From Ignavibacteriota bacterium (lineage in GTDB: Bacteria > Bacteroidota > Ignavibacteria > Ignavibacteriales > Ignavibacteriaceae), in the NCBI GenBank assembly GCA_013285425.1, contig CP053447.1:502001-566000 (forward strand): a stretch of 64,000 nucleotides of DNA. Direction: 5' to 3'. Shown here piece after piece: positions 54,473 to 63,863 of the stretch; the first letter of the stretch is position 1, and the number at the start of each line of letters is the position of its first letter. The translations under genes and the position numbers were made by a program. A model generated the notes under the pieces. The model was not told the DNA's origin. It ran no database searches and was given only the letters and a program-made list of their open reading frames with translations.

Positions 54473-55387
54473 ATGATGAAAAATAAATCAGGTTACGCAG
54501 CAATAATTGGTTTGCCCAATGTTGGTAAATCAACTTTAATGAATGCTTTGCTCGGTCAGAAAATTTCAATAATAACAGCAAAGCCACAAACAACAAGAAA
54601 AAGAATCCTTGGTATTTTATCAGAAAAGGACTATCAGATAATATTTCTTGATACACCAGGCATCTTGAAACCGGTTTATCTGCTGCAGGAAAAAATGATG
54701 GAGGATGTTGAGTCATCAATTAAAGATGCCGATGTTTTTATAATTATTTATGATGTAAGCTCAATTGCATCAATAAAGGAATCAGAGGAGAATGAAATTA
54801 TAAAAAGTCTTATTGATGATGATTCGAAAGAAAAAATATTAGTACTCAATAAGATTGATACGCTGCCACAGGATAAGACAGTACAGCTTATAGAAAAATA
54901 TGAAGGCACGAAAAAATTCAGATCTGTAATTCCTGTTTCAGCTAATTTAAACTTTAACATAGAAAGACTAAAAAACGAAATAATAGAAAACTTACCTGAA
55001 GGTCCAAAATATTACGATGATGAAATTGTATCAGATGGTACAGAAAGATTTTTTGTCTCCGAAATTATTCGCGAAAAGATTTTTGAGCTTTATGAAGATG
55101 AAATTCCGTACAGTTGTGAAGTTTTAATTGCTGAATTTAAAGAAAGACAAAGCGCCAAAGATTACATCAGTGCAGAAATTGTTGTTGAGCGTGATTCTCA
55201 GAAACCGATTATTATTGGCAAAGCCGGAAGGGCAATAAAACAATTAGGTGAAAAATCCCGCAAAGCAATTGAAGAATTTTTAGGCAAAGAAGTTTATCTT
55301 GAACTGCGGGTTAAAGTAAGAGAGAAGTGGCGCTCAAATCCAGTATTTTTAAAATCGTTTGGTTACATTCGTGAAAAAGAAGGTTAA
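54473..55387 (+). CDS. era: GTPase Era
   Basis: A 304-aa essential GTPase that helps 16S rRNA maturation and 30S assembly. G1 is GLPNVGKST (residues about 13-21), G3 DTPGI, G4 NKID, and the C-terminal KH domain has the RNA-binding loop IIGKAGRAIKQLGEKSRK. Length normal. Tandem ATG at 54473/54476. A TATATTTG box (54446-54453) with no -33 partner may be its -7 element. It leads a run of co-directional genes to lnt. Confidence 0.94.
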   Translation: MMKNKSGYAAIIGLPNVGKSTLMNALLGQKISIITAKPQTTRKRILGILSEKDYQIIFLDTPGILKPVYLLQEKMMEDVESSIKDADVFIIIYDVSSIASIKESEENEIIKSLIDDDSKEKILVLNKIDTLPQDKTVQLIEKYEGTKKFRSVIPVSANLNFNIERLKNEIIENLPEGPKYYDDEIVSDGTERFFVSEIIREKIFELYEDEIPYSCEVLIAEFKERQSAKDYISAEIVVERDSQKPIIIGKAGRAIKQLGEKSRKAIEEFLGKEVYLELRVKVREKWRSNPVFLKSFGYIREKEG

Positions 55388-55423
55388 GGTTTAGCCTTAA
55401 ATAAAGCTCAGAACTATGCACTC

Positions 55424-56326
55424 ATGAAAAAATATTTTGGCGAAATCGCATTATTTTCTATGACTATTATTTGGGGTGCTACTTTTGCCTTAATGAAAGA
55501 TGCTTTTTCAGATATTTCGCCAAGCTTATTTGTAGGTATTCGATTTACTCTCGCAGCGTTATTTATTATCCCTTTTGCTTTTAATAGACTTAAGCTAATT
55601 AACAAACAGACTTTTTTAGCCGGCTCAATTCTCGGAGTATTTTACTTTTCCGGATTTGCTACTCAAACAATCGGACTTAATCTTACTACTGCAACAAAAT
55701 CAGGTTTTATAACTGGAACGTTTGTTGTTTTTATTCCGATCTTACAGTTGATTATTGAAAGACGAAAGCCCGGATGGTTTAATCTGATTAGTATAGCGCT
55801 CGTGCTTATCGGATTACTTATGTTATCAAGCGGAGGAAATAACCTAATTAATTTTGTGCAAAAACTTGGTTCAGATTTTAATCTTGGCGACTTACTGACT
55901 TTAATCTGTGCATTGTTATTTGCTTTCCAGGTTGTGTATGTAGATATATTTACTAAAAAGTACGATTATCTGCCAATGGTTTTTGTTCAGCTTTTAATTA
56001 CTTCTATCGGCGGATTTTTATTAGCGTTTGTGTTTTCTTTTACTTCTCTTGAAACTTTCAGATTTGTTTTAACCGGTAACCTTGTTTTTACGATACTCTA
56101 TACTTCCATTTTTGCATCAGTGCTTGCAACAATTATTCAATTGAAATATCAGAAAGTAGTATCGCCCACAAAAGCGGGAATCATTTATTCAATTGAACCG
56201 ATATTTGCAGCAGTATTTGCTTACTTTTTACTAAATGAAAAAATATCTAATTTTGGCTTGGCTGGATGCGTTCTTATTTTTTCAGGATTGATACTATCAG
56301 AAATATTTTCAGTTAAAGATGAGTAA
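55424..56326 (+). CDS. EamA/DMT-superfamily permease
   Basis: A 300-aa membrane protein with ten predicted helices in two EamA repeats (about 5-140 and 155-295; WGATFALMKDAFSDISPSLFVGIRF is the conserved first repeat start). Family members export amino acids, metabolites or drugs; the substrate cannot be read. Its stop overlaps the acylphosphatase start. Confidence 0.88.
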   Translation: MKKYFGEIALFSMTIIWGATFALMKDAFSDISPSLFVGIRFTLAALFIIPFAFNRLKLINKQTFLAGSILGVFYFSGFATQTIGLNLTTATKSGFITGTFVVFIPILQLIIERRKPGWFNLISIALVLIGLLMLSSGGNNLINFVQKLGSDFNLGDLLTLICALLFAFQVVYVDIFTKKYDYLPMVFVQLLITSIGGFLLAFVFSFTSLETFRFVLTGNLVFTILYTSIFASVLATIIQLKYQKVVSPTKAGIIYSIEPIFAAVFAYFLLNEKISNFGLAGCVLIFSGLILSEIFSVKDE

Positions 56327-56600
56327 TATTAAGAGGGCAAAAATAATTGTTAACGGACTTGTTCAGGGTGTTGGTTTCAGATACTTTGTGGTCAGACATG
56401 CTGAGAATCTTGAGTTAAAAGGATATACACAGAATCTGTTTACCGGTGAAGTATTAACTGAAGTTGAAGGCGACGAAGTATTAATACTTGAGTTGATTAA
56501 AAAAATAAAAATTGGTCCATCAAGAGCGCATGTTGTTAACTGCTTTGTTGAATGGTCAGAGAATAAAAATGAATTTTCAAGATTTGAAGTTCGATATTGA
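56319..56600 (+). CDS. acyP: Acylphosphatase
   Basis: A 93-aa enzyme hydrolysing acyl phosphates. Catalytic R21 (VQGVGFRYF) and N39 (GYTQNLFTG; usually VxN) are both present. Normal length. It overlaps the permease by 8 bp. Confidence 0.9.
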   Translation: MSNIKRAKIIVNGLVQGVGFRYFVVRHAENLELKGYTQNLFTGEVLTEVEGDEVLILELIKKIKIGPSRAHVVNCFVEWSENKNEFSRFEVRY

Positions 56601-56686
56601 ACATACTCAGCTTTCTTTGCGTGCCAAATGTTTAATCAATTCACGCATTGCATATAAAGTTTTTCAAGGCTAACAAAGAGAATTAA

Positions 56687-57184
56687 ATGAAATTGAATTT
56701 TAGAACAGGATTTGGATTTGATGTTCATGCTTTTGCTGAAGGAAGAAAGTTAATTATCGGCGGGATTGAAATTCCTTTTGATAAAGGTCTGACCGGACAT
56801 TCAGATGCAGATGTGCTTTTGCATGCAATATGTGATGCCATGCTTGGTGCTTTAGCACTTGGTGATATAGGCATTTATTTTCCTGATACCGATGAAAAAT
56901 GGAAGGATGCAGATAGTAAATTATTATTAAAACAAGTTAATGAGTTAATAAAATCAAAAGGCTATGAAGTCGGAAATCTTGATTGCGTACTTGCTTTGCA
57001 GCAGCCGAAGATTTCTCCTTATTCTTCCGCGATTAGAAATAAGATAGCTGAGATCCTAAATGTTGAGACAGAGCAAGTTTCTTTAAAAGCATCTACTACT
57101 GAAAAGCTTGGTTTTGTAGGAAGAAACGAAGGAGTTATTTCCTACGCCACAGTCTTACTTGTAAAGAAAGAAATTAATGATTGA
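56687..57184 (+). CDS. ispF: 2-C-methyl-D-erythritol 2,4-cyclodiphosphate synthase
   Basis: A 165-aa enzyme of the non-mevalonate isoprenoid pathway, forming the cyclic diphosphate with release of CMP. Metal ligands D12 and H14 (GFDVHAF) and H46 ([16 protein letters not shown]) are present, and the C-terminal [17 protein letters not shown] is canonical. It presupposes the MEP pathway for this organism. The stop overlaps the DedA start. Confidence 0.95.
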   Translation: MKLNFRTGFGFDVHAFAEGRKLIIGGIEIPFDKGLTGHSDADVLLHAICDAMLGALALGDIGIYFPDTDEKWKDADSKLLLKQVNELIKSKGYEVGNLDCVLALQQPKISPYSSAIRNKIAEILNVETEQVSLKASTTEKLGFVGRNEGVISYATVLLVKKEIND

Positions 57185-57785
57185 AGAACTTCTCGCACAC
57201 TTATCCGGCTTAACCCCAATCGTGATTTATGTTTTACTTTTCACTTTTGCTTATATCGAAAATCTTTTTCCTCCATCCCCAAGTGATATTGTTATTGTAA
57301 TCGGAGGTACATTGATTGGAACAAACTATCTGCATTTTGTTCCAACTCTGATTTTTGCTACCGGCGGAAGTATTGCAGGTTTTCTTACTGCATTCGGTAT
57401 CGGCTGGCTGTTGGATAAAAAACTAATTCACTCAGGTAAACTAAAGTTTATAAATATTCAGACAATTGAAAAAGCAGAAGCAGCATTTCGTAAATGGGGT
57501 TATTATCTGATTATTGCAAACAGGTTTTTACCGGGGACAAGAGCAGTTATTTCTTTTTTTGGAGGAATGAGCCGGCTTGATATTCATAAAACAATGTTTC
57601 TTTCTTCTATAAGTTCGCTATTGTGGAATATTGTCCTGATTTATCTTGGAATTTTGTTCGGTAAAAATGTTGCGCTTGTAGATAAATATCTTAATACTTA
57701 CAGCAATATTGTTATTACATTAACAGCCATAGTAATATTGTTACTTGTTATTAACTATTTTATTAAGAGAAAAAAAAGTAATTGA
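57177..57785 (+). CDS. DedA family membrane protein
   Basis: A 202-aa DedA/SNARE-associated-like protein with four to five helices. Conserved [10 protein letters not shown] near the N-terminus and [19 protein letters not shown], with the essential Arg, in the middle. Members translocate undecaprenyl phosphate or phospholipids and affect membrane homeostasis. It overlaps ispF by 8 bp and lnt by 4 bp, so it is translationally coupled to both. Confidence 0.9.
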   Translation: MIEELLAHLSGLTPIVIYVLLFTFAYIENLFPPSPSDIVIVIGGTLIGTNYLHFVPTLIFATGGSIAGFLTAFGIGWLLDKKLIHSGKLKFINIQTIEKAEAAFRKWGYYLIIANRFLPGTRAVISFFGGMSRLDIHKTMFLSSISSLLWNIVLIYLGILFGKNVALVDKYLNTYSNIVITLTAIVILLLVINYFIKRKKSN

Positions 57786-59434
57786 AATTATTTAAAAGAA
57801 AAAACCGGGTTGAATTATCAGCTAAAGAAAAAGAAATCAGAAAAAAGGAGAGATATTTATTAATTCTTTCCGGTATTCTGTTCGGCATTTCATTTACTCC
57901 GTTTCCATTTCCATTTACTCTTTTTTTATTTATTGCTTTTGTTCCGTACTTTTTTGTTATTACCAAAAGACAAAGTTTAGCTGATGTTAATACAGCTTCT
58001 TATCTGACTTTTTTTGTTATGAGTGTTACTACAATATATTGGGTCGGAAGCTGGCAAAGTAAAGCAGATCCGTTTTTAATGTTGAGCGGTGTTGTCCTTG
58101 CCTTTTTTCTTCCCTGCGTGATGCTTATAAATTCATCTCTTTATTATTTATCAAGAAAAGTTTTTAAGAAAGATCTTTCTCTTTACTTCTTCCCGATGTT
58201 TTGGGTAACAGGTGAATATATTTTAACCTTAACTGATTTAAAGTTTCCCTGGCTTACAATCGGACACGGCTTGGCAAAGTTTACATCCTTTATTCAGATT
58301 GCTGATATCGTTGGTGCATTTGGCTTATCATTTATAGTATTATGGATAAACATTTTTATTTTCAAAGGATTGAAACAATTCAAAGATAAATCATCATCCG
58401 GAGTAATAAACCTTTCTGTTGCAGCAGGTATTTTTGTTCTAATAATTATTTATGGGATTGTTAAAATCTCATCATCGGATGAAATCGGAAAGAAAATAAA
58501 AGTTGGAATCATTCAGCCAAATCTCGATCCATGGAATAAATGGGAACTTGGCGGCTTAGATCAGATACTTGATAATTATTTTGAACTATCACAAAAATGT
58601 GTTGATGAAGGCGCAAAATTAATTATCTGGCCCGAAACAGCATTACCTGTTTATTTATTATCCGGAGCTTATGAAAATGAAGTTGATACAATTTATTCTT
58701 TTCTGAATGCTAATAAAGTATCATTATTAACAGGTATGCCTGACTTCAGAATTTTTAACACTGACCCGCCTAAGTCAGCTAAATATAGTGAAACAGGAAA
58801 ATATTTTTACGGAACTTATAATTCAATTTTATTACTGCAGTATGATTCTTTTGAAGTTCAAAGATATGGAAAGATTCATCTTGTGCCCCTTGGTGAACAC
58901 ACACCGTTTGTTGATCAGCTTCCGTTTTTAGGCGATCTGTTAAAATGGGGAGTAGGAATCAGCGGCTGGAATATCGGACAGGATACAACTGTTTTTAATT
59001 ATTTTGACAATGGTGACACTGTAAAAATCGGAGGCTTGGTTTGTTATGAATCTGTATTTCCGGCATTCCCGAATTATTTTGTTGATCGCGGTGCTGAATT
59101 TTTAGCTGTAGTTACAAACGATAGCTGGTATGGAAAACTAAGCGGTCCATATCAGCACAAAGAATTTGCAGACTTACGTGCTGTTGAAAACAGACGTGCT
59201 GTAGTTCGCTGTGCTAATGGCGGAATTAGTTGTCTGATAAATAAATTTGGTATTACAGAAGTGGAAACCGAGATGTTTACCCGTACTTATCTGGTTGTTG
59301 ATGTTCCGTTAAACGATGAGAAAACTTTTTATACTAAATATCCGTTGATAATTCCGGTATTGTCTTCAGCATTTGGGCTCTGGATTTTTGGTATTAATAT
59401 TTTAATGTGGATGAAGAAAAAATTTAATTTATAA
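57782..59434 (+). CDS. lnt: Apolipoprotein N-acyltransferase
   Basis: A 550-aa membrane nitrilase-fold enzyme that adds the third acyl chain to lipoproteins. Six to seven N-terminal helices precede the nitrilase domain with the triad E285 (WPETALP), K364 (YGKIHLVPLGE) and C421 (GLVCYESVFP). TTG start at 57782 overlapping DedA. Presence fits a diderm cell and the several lipoproteins in this window. Confidence 0.93.
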   Translation: MKLFKRKNRVELSAKEKEIRKKERYLLILSGILFGISFTPFPFPFTLFLFIAFVPYFFVITKRQSLADVNTASYLTFFVMSVTTIYWVGSWQSKADPFLMLSGVVLAFFLPCVMLINSSLYYLSRKVFKKDLSLYFFPMFWVTGEYILTLTDLKFPWLTIGHGLAKFTSFIQIADIVGAFGLSFIVLWINIFIFKGLKQFKDKSSSGVINLSVAAGIFVLIIIYGIVKISSSDEIGKKIKVGIIQPNLDPWNKWELGGLDQILDNYFELSQKCVDEGAKLIIWPETALPVYLLSGAYENEVDTIYSFLNANKVSLLTGMPDFRIFNTDPPKSAKYSETGKYFYGTYNSILLLQYDSFEVQRYGKIHLVPLGEHTPFVDQLPFLGDLLKWGVGISGWNIGQDTTVFNYFDNGDTVKIGGLVCYESVFPAFPNYFVDRGAEFLAVVTNDSWYGKLSGPYQHKEFADLRAVENRRAVVRCANGGISCLINKFGITEVETEMFTRTYLVVDVPLNDEKTFYTKYPLIIPVLSSAFGLWIFGINILMWMKKKFNL

Positions 59435-59439
59435 AAACT

Positions 59440-59466
59440 GTCACACCGGGCATAGTCGAAGTGTAA
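59440..59466. repeat. Degenerate copy of a dispersed intergenic palindrome
   Basis: The stretch GTCACACCGGGCATAGTCGA (59440-59459) and the following AGTGTAA resembles the common Bacteroidota intergenic repeat of the form GTCACCCTGAGC-GTAGTCGAAG-GGTG. Only ACAC/GTGT still pair. Family membership is from memory of such repeats and is not tested here. Confidence 0.4.
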
Positions 59467-59524
59467 TTTTATATTTAACTGCTTGCTTCGTCTTAGCTCT
59501 GTATAAATAACTGATAGTAATAAT

Positions 59525-60547
59525 ATGATAGACCTTAGAAGTGATACAGTTACCCGTCCCTCTGAAGCAATGCGAAAAGCAATGTATAATGCCGAAGTAG
59601 GTGATGATGTTTTCAAAGAAGACCCAACTGTAAATAAGCTTGAGCAATTTGCTGCTGATTTGCTTGGTAAAGAAGCAGCATTGTATGTTTCAAGCGGAGT
59701 TATGGGTAATCAGATCTGTTTGAATGTTTTAACAAATCCCGGTGATGAAGTAATTTGTGAACGTGATGCACACATATTTAATTATGAATCAGGTTCGCCT
59801 GCTGCATTAAGCGGCGTTCAGCTCAATCCTATAGATGGGAAATACGGAATTATCACTGTTGAGCAGGTTGAGTCGTTTATACGTCCTTCATCTGCTTATT
59901 ATATGCCTAAGACAAAAGTTATAGAAATTGAAAACACACACAATCGTGCTGGCGGAACAATATGGCCGATTGAAAATATAATTTCGATGAAAGGATTGGC
60001 AAAAAAATATAATCTCTACTTTCATCTCGACGGAGCCAGAATATGGAATGCTTCTGTTGCAGCGGGGATTTCTGTAAAAGAATATGCTTCACACTTTGAT
60101 TCAATTTCTTGCTGCTTATCAAAAGGATTAGGCGCACCTGTTGGTTCTATCATTGCAGGTTCAAAAGATTTTATTAAAGAAGCTTACAGGATTCGTAAAG
60201 CATGGGGCGGAGGAATGAGACAGGCTGGAATTATTGCTGCTGCCGGTTTGTATGCATTACAGAATAATATTGATCGGTTAAAAGATGATCATGAGAAGGC
60301 TAAATTTCTTGCTGAAAGAATTAATGCAAATCCGAATCTTGAAATTGACATGAAAGCAGTGCAGACAAACATTCTGCTTTTTCATCCAAAAAATATTTCG
60401 GTTGAAGAGGGAATAAAAAAATCTAAAGATAAGGGATTGCTTCTTTCAATTGGTAAAGTTGATTTGATACGTGCTATTGCACATCTGGATGTTTCGTTTG
60501 ATGACGTAAAAAAAGCCGCTGATATAATTGATGAAGTTTTTAATTAA
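59525..60547 (+). CDS. ltaE: Low-specificity L-threonine aldolase
   Basis: A 340-aa fold-type I PLP enzyme cleaving threonine or allo-threonine to glycine and acetaldehyde. The start MIDLRSDTVTRPSEAMR is diagnostic, and the PLP Lys is K200 in CLSKGLGAPVGS. HLDGARIWNA, which contacts the cofactor, is present. Single gene between lnt and a thioesterase. Confidence 0.94.
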   Translation: MIDLRSDTVTRPSEAMRKAMYNAEVGDDVFKEDPTVNKLEQFAADLLGKEAALYVSSGVMGNQICLNVLTNPGDEVICERDAHIFNYESGSPAALSGVQLNPIDGKYGIITVEQVESFIRPSSAYYMPKTKVIEIENTHNRAGGTIWPIENIISMKGLAKKYNLYFHLDGARIWNASVAAGISVKEYASHFDSISCCLSKGLGAPVGSIIAGSKDFIKEAYRIRKAWGGGMRQAGIIAAAGLYALQNNIDRLKDDHEKAKFLAERINANPNLEIDMKAVQTNILLFHPKNISVEEGIKKSKDKGLLLSIGKVDLIRAIAHLDVSFDDVKKAADIIDEVFN

Positions 60548-60659
60548 TTCAGGTGTTTTATTGCTGGATTGATAAATTGTAATTTTATCACAAAAATGTT
60601 TTTACCCGGCAATGATAAAACAAATCATTTTATAATAATTAAAATTTATTTCAGTTCAG

Positions 60660-61106
60660 ATGAAGATAAAAGATTTTACACACAAGACAACAGTTAAAGT
60701 CCGTTTTCACGAAGTAGATATGCTTGGTGTCTGTAACAATGCTGTTTATATCAACTATTTTGAAACGGCGAGACTTGAATATATTAAAGCCGCGGGTTTA
60801 ATTCCCGAAGGCGGAATTTTTTCCGACGGAAATTTATTTTTTATGGTAAGGAATGAAATTAATTATCTCGGACATTCATATTTTGATGATGAATTAGATG
60901 TTTACTCTAAGATAAGCTATATAAAAAATTCTTCGTTTGGATATGACCATATAATTGTAAATAAAAAAAGTGAAAAGATTGTTGTTGATGGAAAAGGAGT
61001 TGTGGTTTTTGTTGATCCAAAGACAAGGAAATCAACACCATTAAAAAATGAGTTTATTGAAAAGATAAAAAAGTTCGAACCCGGCGTCCGTTTGATTAAT
61101 GAGTAA
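60660..61106 (+). CDS. 4HBT-type acyl-CoA thioesterase
   Basis: A 148-aa hot-dog thioesterase of the YbgC/4-hydroxybenzoyl-CoA thioesterase group (VRFHEVDMLGVCNNAVYINYF, residues about 13-33), with the Asp expected for catalysis. The usual GHV before NN is replaced by GVC, a small departure. Substrate is not known. Confidence 0.87.
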   Translation: MKIKDFTHKTTVKVRFHEVDMLGVCNNAVYINYFETARLEYIKAAGLIPEGGIFSDGNLFFMVRNEINYLGHSYFDDELDVYSKISYIKNSSFGYDHIIVNKKSEKIVVDGKGVVVFVDPKTRKSTPLKNEFIEKIKKFEPGVRLINE

Positions 61107-61220
61107 TAATTTAAAATTGTTTGTCTGATTTTGAGTTTATCTTAATCGGATTAAAACAAAATTAAATTCAGAAATAAAATACCAGGATCGAAATAATGTT
61201 TAACATTTTTGGAGGCTAAA

Positions 61221-61910
61221 ATGCGTAAACTGATCTTTGATATTGAAACTTGTTCCGTTCCTTTCGAATCTCTATCTGATAGCCAGCGAGAGTATTTAAT
61301 GAAATATACTGAAAAGGAAAATGATCCGGTCAAGAAAGAAGCTATGAGAGACGAAACTATCCGATATACCTCGCTTTATCCGTTTACTGCTAAATGTATT
61401 GCAATTGGAATGTATGATGTTTTGAAAGAAAAATCTTTTGTGTATTATGAATCAGAAAAGCAAGAAGAGTGGAATTCTGAAAACACAAATGTGCTTTATA
61501 AAGGATTAACCGAGAAAGAAATGCTGGAGTCATTCTGGAGAATTGCAAAATATGTTGATCAATTTGTAACATTTAACGGAAGAAATTTTGATGTTCCTTT
61601 CTTAATGATGCGTTCAGCTATTCTGAAAGTTAAACCAAGCAAAAACTTAATGGCTTATCGGTATGGTGATGAGCATATTGATTTACTTGAGCAATTTACT
61701 TTTTATAACACAACAAGAAAGTTTAATCTTGATTTTTACTGTCACGCATTTGGAGTTGAATCTCCAAAATCAAAAGATATATCCGGAATGGAAGTGAAAA
61801 CTCTTTATGAGGCTGGTAAAATAAAAGACATCGCTGTTTATTGTTCAAAAGATATTTATGCAACTTTTCAGTTATATAAAATATGGGAAGAATATTTAGC
61901 TTATCGTTAG
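61221..61910 (+). CDS. Predicted 3'-5' exonuclease, PolB-exonuclease-like
   Basis: A 229-aa RNase-H-fold exonuclease. Motif I D7-x-E9 (FDIETC), motif II FNGRNFDVPFL, and motif III YCSKDIYATFQLY with the last metal-binding Asp match the predicted DNA_pol_B_exo2 family. It probably degrades DNA 3'-5', perhaps in repair, but no activity is proven for this group. I use ATG 61221 with GGAGG 8 nt upstream. Confidence 0.87.
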   Translation: MRKLIFDIETCSVPFESLSDSQREYLMKYTEKENDPVKKEAMRDETIRYTSLYPFTAKCIAIGMYDVLKEKSFVYYESEKQEEWNSENTNVLYKGLTEKEMLESFWRIAKYVDQFVTFNGRNFDVPFLMMRSAILKVKPSKNLMAYRYGDEHIDLLEQFTFYNTTRKFNLDFYCHAFGVESPKSKDISGMEVKTLYEAGKIKDIAVYCSKDIYATFQLYKIWEEYLAYR

Positions 61911-61916
61911 TATAAA

Positions 61917-63002
61917 ATGGAAATCCAAATTATTGTTTATTCTTTAATATTTTTATTTCTTCTAATAGCTGTTAGTGTTTATAAAGGATATTTATATCAG
62001 GTCAGGCAAAAATCTTTTAGTCTAAATAAACCGGAGTTATCAATAGTAATAGCAGCAAAGAATGAAGAAGAAAATATTAATTCACTTTTTGAATCATTTG
62101 AAAAAATAAATTACCCTGTTGAAAAATATGAAGTAATAATTGTTGATGATAACTCAACTGATAAAACTTACGAGCTGATTAAAGAAAATATCAGATCAAA
62201 AACAAATTATAAACTGTTTAAAGCGGATAAAAAGAAGTTTGAAGGTAAAAAAGGTGCATTGCAATCGGGTATTGAAAACTCAAAATATAATTTAATCGTT
62301 ATAACAGATGCTGACTGCAGACCTGATACCGATTGGCTGACTGAAATTGCTGGTAAACTTGATGCAGGATTTGATTTTGTTTTTGGTGCTGCACCGATAA
62401 TAAGCGGAAATTTATTTATTCAGAAACTAGCTGCATTTGAAAACTTTAGAAATACTTATTTAAGCATATCAGCGGTTGGATTGAACATACCTTATTCAGC
62501 TTCGGCAAGAAGTTTTGCATTCAGAAAAAATTCTTTTAATCGAATCGGCGGTTATTCTAATACTACCGAAACAATTTCCGGTGATGATGATTTGCTTTTG
62601 CGTGAAGCAATTAAAAATAAACTATTAATCGGTACAGTAATCGAACCGGAAGCATTTGTTTATTCTGATCCTCCTGATTCTTTGAAAAGTTATCTGAAGC
62701 AGAAAAAAAGACACTTAAAAACTTCCTTTTATTATCTGCCTAAACAAAAAATATTTTTGGGTTTGTGGCATACTGTAAATTTAAGCGTACTGTTTTCAGC
62801 AGCTCTTATTCCTTTTTCATTGAGTTTTATTTTTCCGTTTGCAGTAAAACTTATTTATGATTTTTATGTTGTGATCAAACATCAGCAGGAGTTAGGTCAT
62901 CGTTTTGGTTTCTGGCAGATCATTCCTCTGCAAATTACATTTGAAATATTTCTGATAATAAACTTTATCAACTCACTTTTGGGTAAACCTGAGTGGAAAT
63001 AA
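61917..63002 (+). CDS. Family 2 glycosyltransferase with membrane helices
   Basis: A 361-aa GT2 protein: one N-terminal helix, GT-A domain (SIVIAAKNEEENINSLFESF, then IIVDDNSTDKTY and the metal motif ITDADCRPD) and two or three C-terminal helices. The later GDDDLLLREA is the catalytic acid region; the QxxRW-like motif is degenerate (QKKRHLK). Probably builds a cell-surface glycan or glycolipid. It overlaps the methyltransferase by 10 bp. Confidence 0.88.
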   Translation: MEIQIIVYSLIFLFLLIAVSVYKGYLYQVRQKSFSLNKPELSIVIAAKNEEENINSLFESFEKINYPVEKYEVIIVDDNSTDKTYELIKENIRSKTNYKLFKADKKKFEGKKGALQSGIENSKYNLIVITDADCRPDTDWLTEIAGKLDAGFDFVFGAAPIISGNLFIQKLAAFENFRNTYLSISAVGLNIPYSASARSFAFRKNSFNRIGGYSNTTETISGDDDLLLREAIKNKLLIGTVIEPEAFVYSDPPDSLKSYLKQKKRHLKTSFYYLPKQKIFLGLWHTVNLSVLFSAALIPFSLSFIFPFAVKLIYDFYVVIKHQQELGHRFGFWQIIPLQITFEIFLIINFINSLLGKPEWK

Positions 63003-63823
63003 ATAGCAATACTCCCATTTGGCTTGACCGCTCACATCCTAACTTTTTAAGATGGGAAAAATCGCGTAAACTATCGATTGAACGGGGAAGATTTGTCCGG
63101 TCAATTATTGAACAAAATAATAAGATAGAAAATTTCACAATTATTGATCTTGGATCAGGAGAAGGAGGTACAACAAAAGTCTTTGCAAGGGATAATTTTG
63201 TACTGAGCATTGATTTAAGCCTGATCAGATTACAACGACAAAATAGTTCTGATATCAAATTCTCCAGGATTAATGGGGATGTAGCCAATCTACCTGTTAA
63301 AGATAGGTTTGCAGATTTAATAATTGTTCAGGATGTAATTGAGCATTTAACTGATAGAAATTCTTTTTATAAAGAAATTATTAGAGTACTAAAGCCGGAC
63401 GGAATTGTTTATTTAAGTACTCCAAATAAACTTTCATTTATTAATCTTATTTCCGATCCGCATTTTGGATTACCGTTTATTTCAATACTAAAACGCCGGA
63501 CAATAAAAAAATATTTTTTAAAGTATTTTCGGAAAAATGATTATTACAGAAATGATATCGCACAACTGCTATCACTTAAAGAATTGATTACACTATTTGC
63601 TAAAGATTTTTGTTTTGAACTGAATACTAAATTAGCGGTTGAAGAATTGTTTAATGGCAGCAAAGGAATTGTATGGAGTGATATTCATTTAAAACTTATC
63701 TCTTTTTGCAGGGTTACGGGTATTGACCGGATAATAAAAAAAATCGCAAATAATAAATCGGGAATTTTAAACAAATTTATTACCCCAACTTTTTATTTTA
63801 TCTTCAGGAAGAAGAGTAACTGA
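62993..63823 (+). CDS. Class I SAM-dependent methyltransferase
   Basis: A 276-aa methyltransferase of the Methyltransf_11 type. SAM motif I is IIDLGSGEGGTT (residues about 50-61), followed by DVANLPVKDRFADLIIVQDVIEHL (motif II-III). GTG start at 62993 overlapping the glycosyltransferase gene, so the pair is coupled; a role in glycan or lipid modification is an inference from that. Confidence 0.87.
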   Translation: MEINSNTPIWLDRSHPNFLRWEKSRKLSIERGRFVRSIIEQNNKIENFTIIDLGSGEGGTTKVFARDNFVLSIDLSLIRLQRQNSSDIKFSRINGDVANLPVKDRFADLIIVQDVIEHLTDRNSFYKEIIRVLKPDGIVYLSTPNKLSFINLISDPHFGLPFISILKRRTIKKYFLKYFRKNDYYRNDIAQLLSLKELITLFAKDFCFELNTKLAVEELFNGSKGIVWSDIHLKLISFCRVTGIDRIIKKIANNKSGILNKFITPTFYFIFRKKSN

Positions 63824-63863
63824 TTTAAGTTTTTAGCTCATCGATAAAAAATCTCAATGCAAA

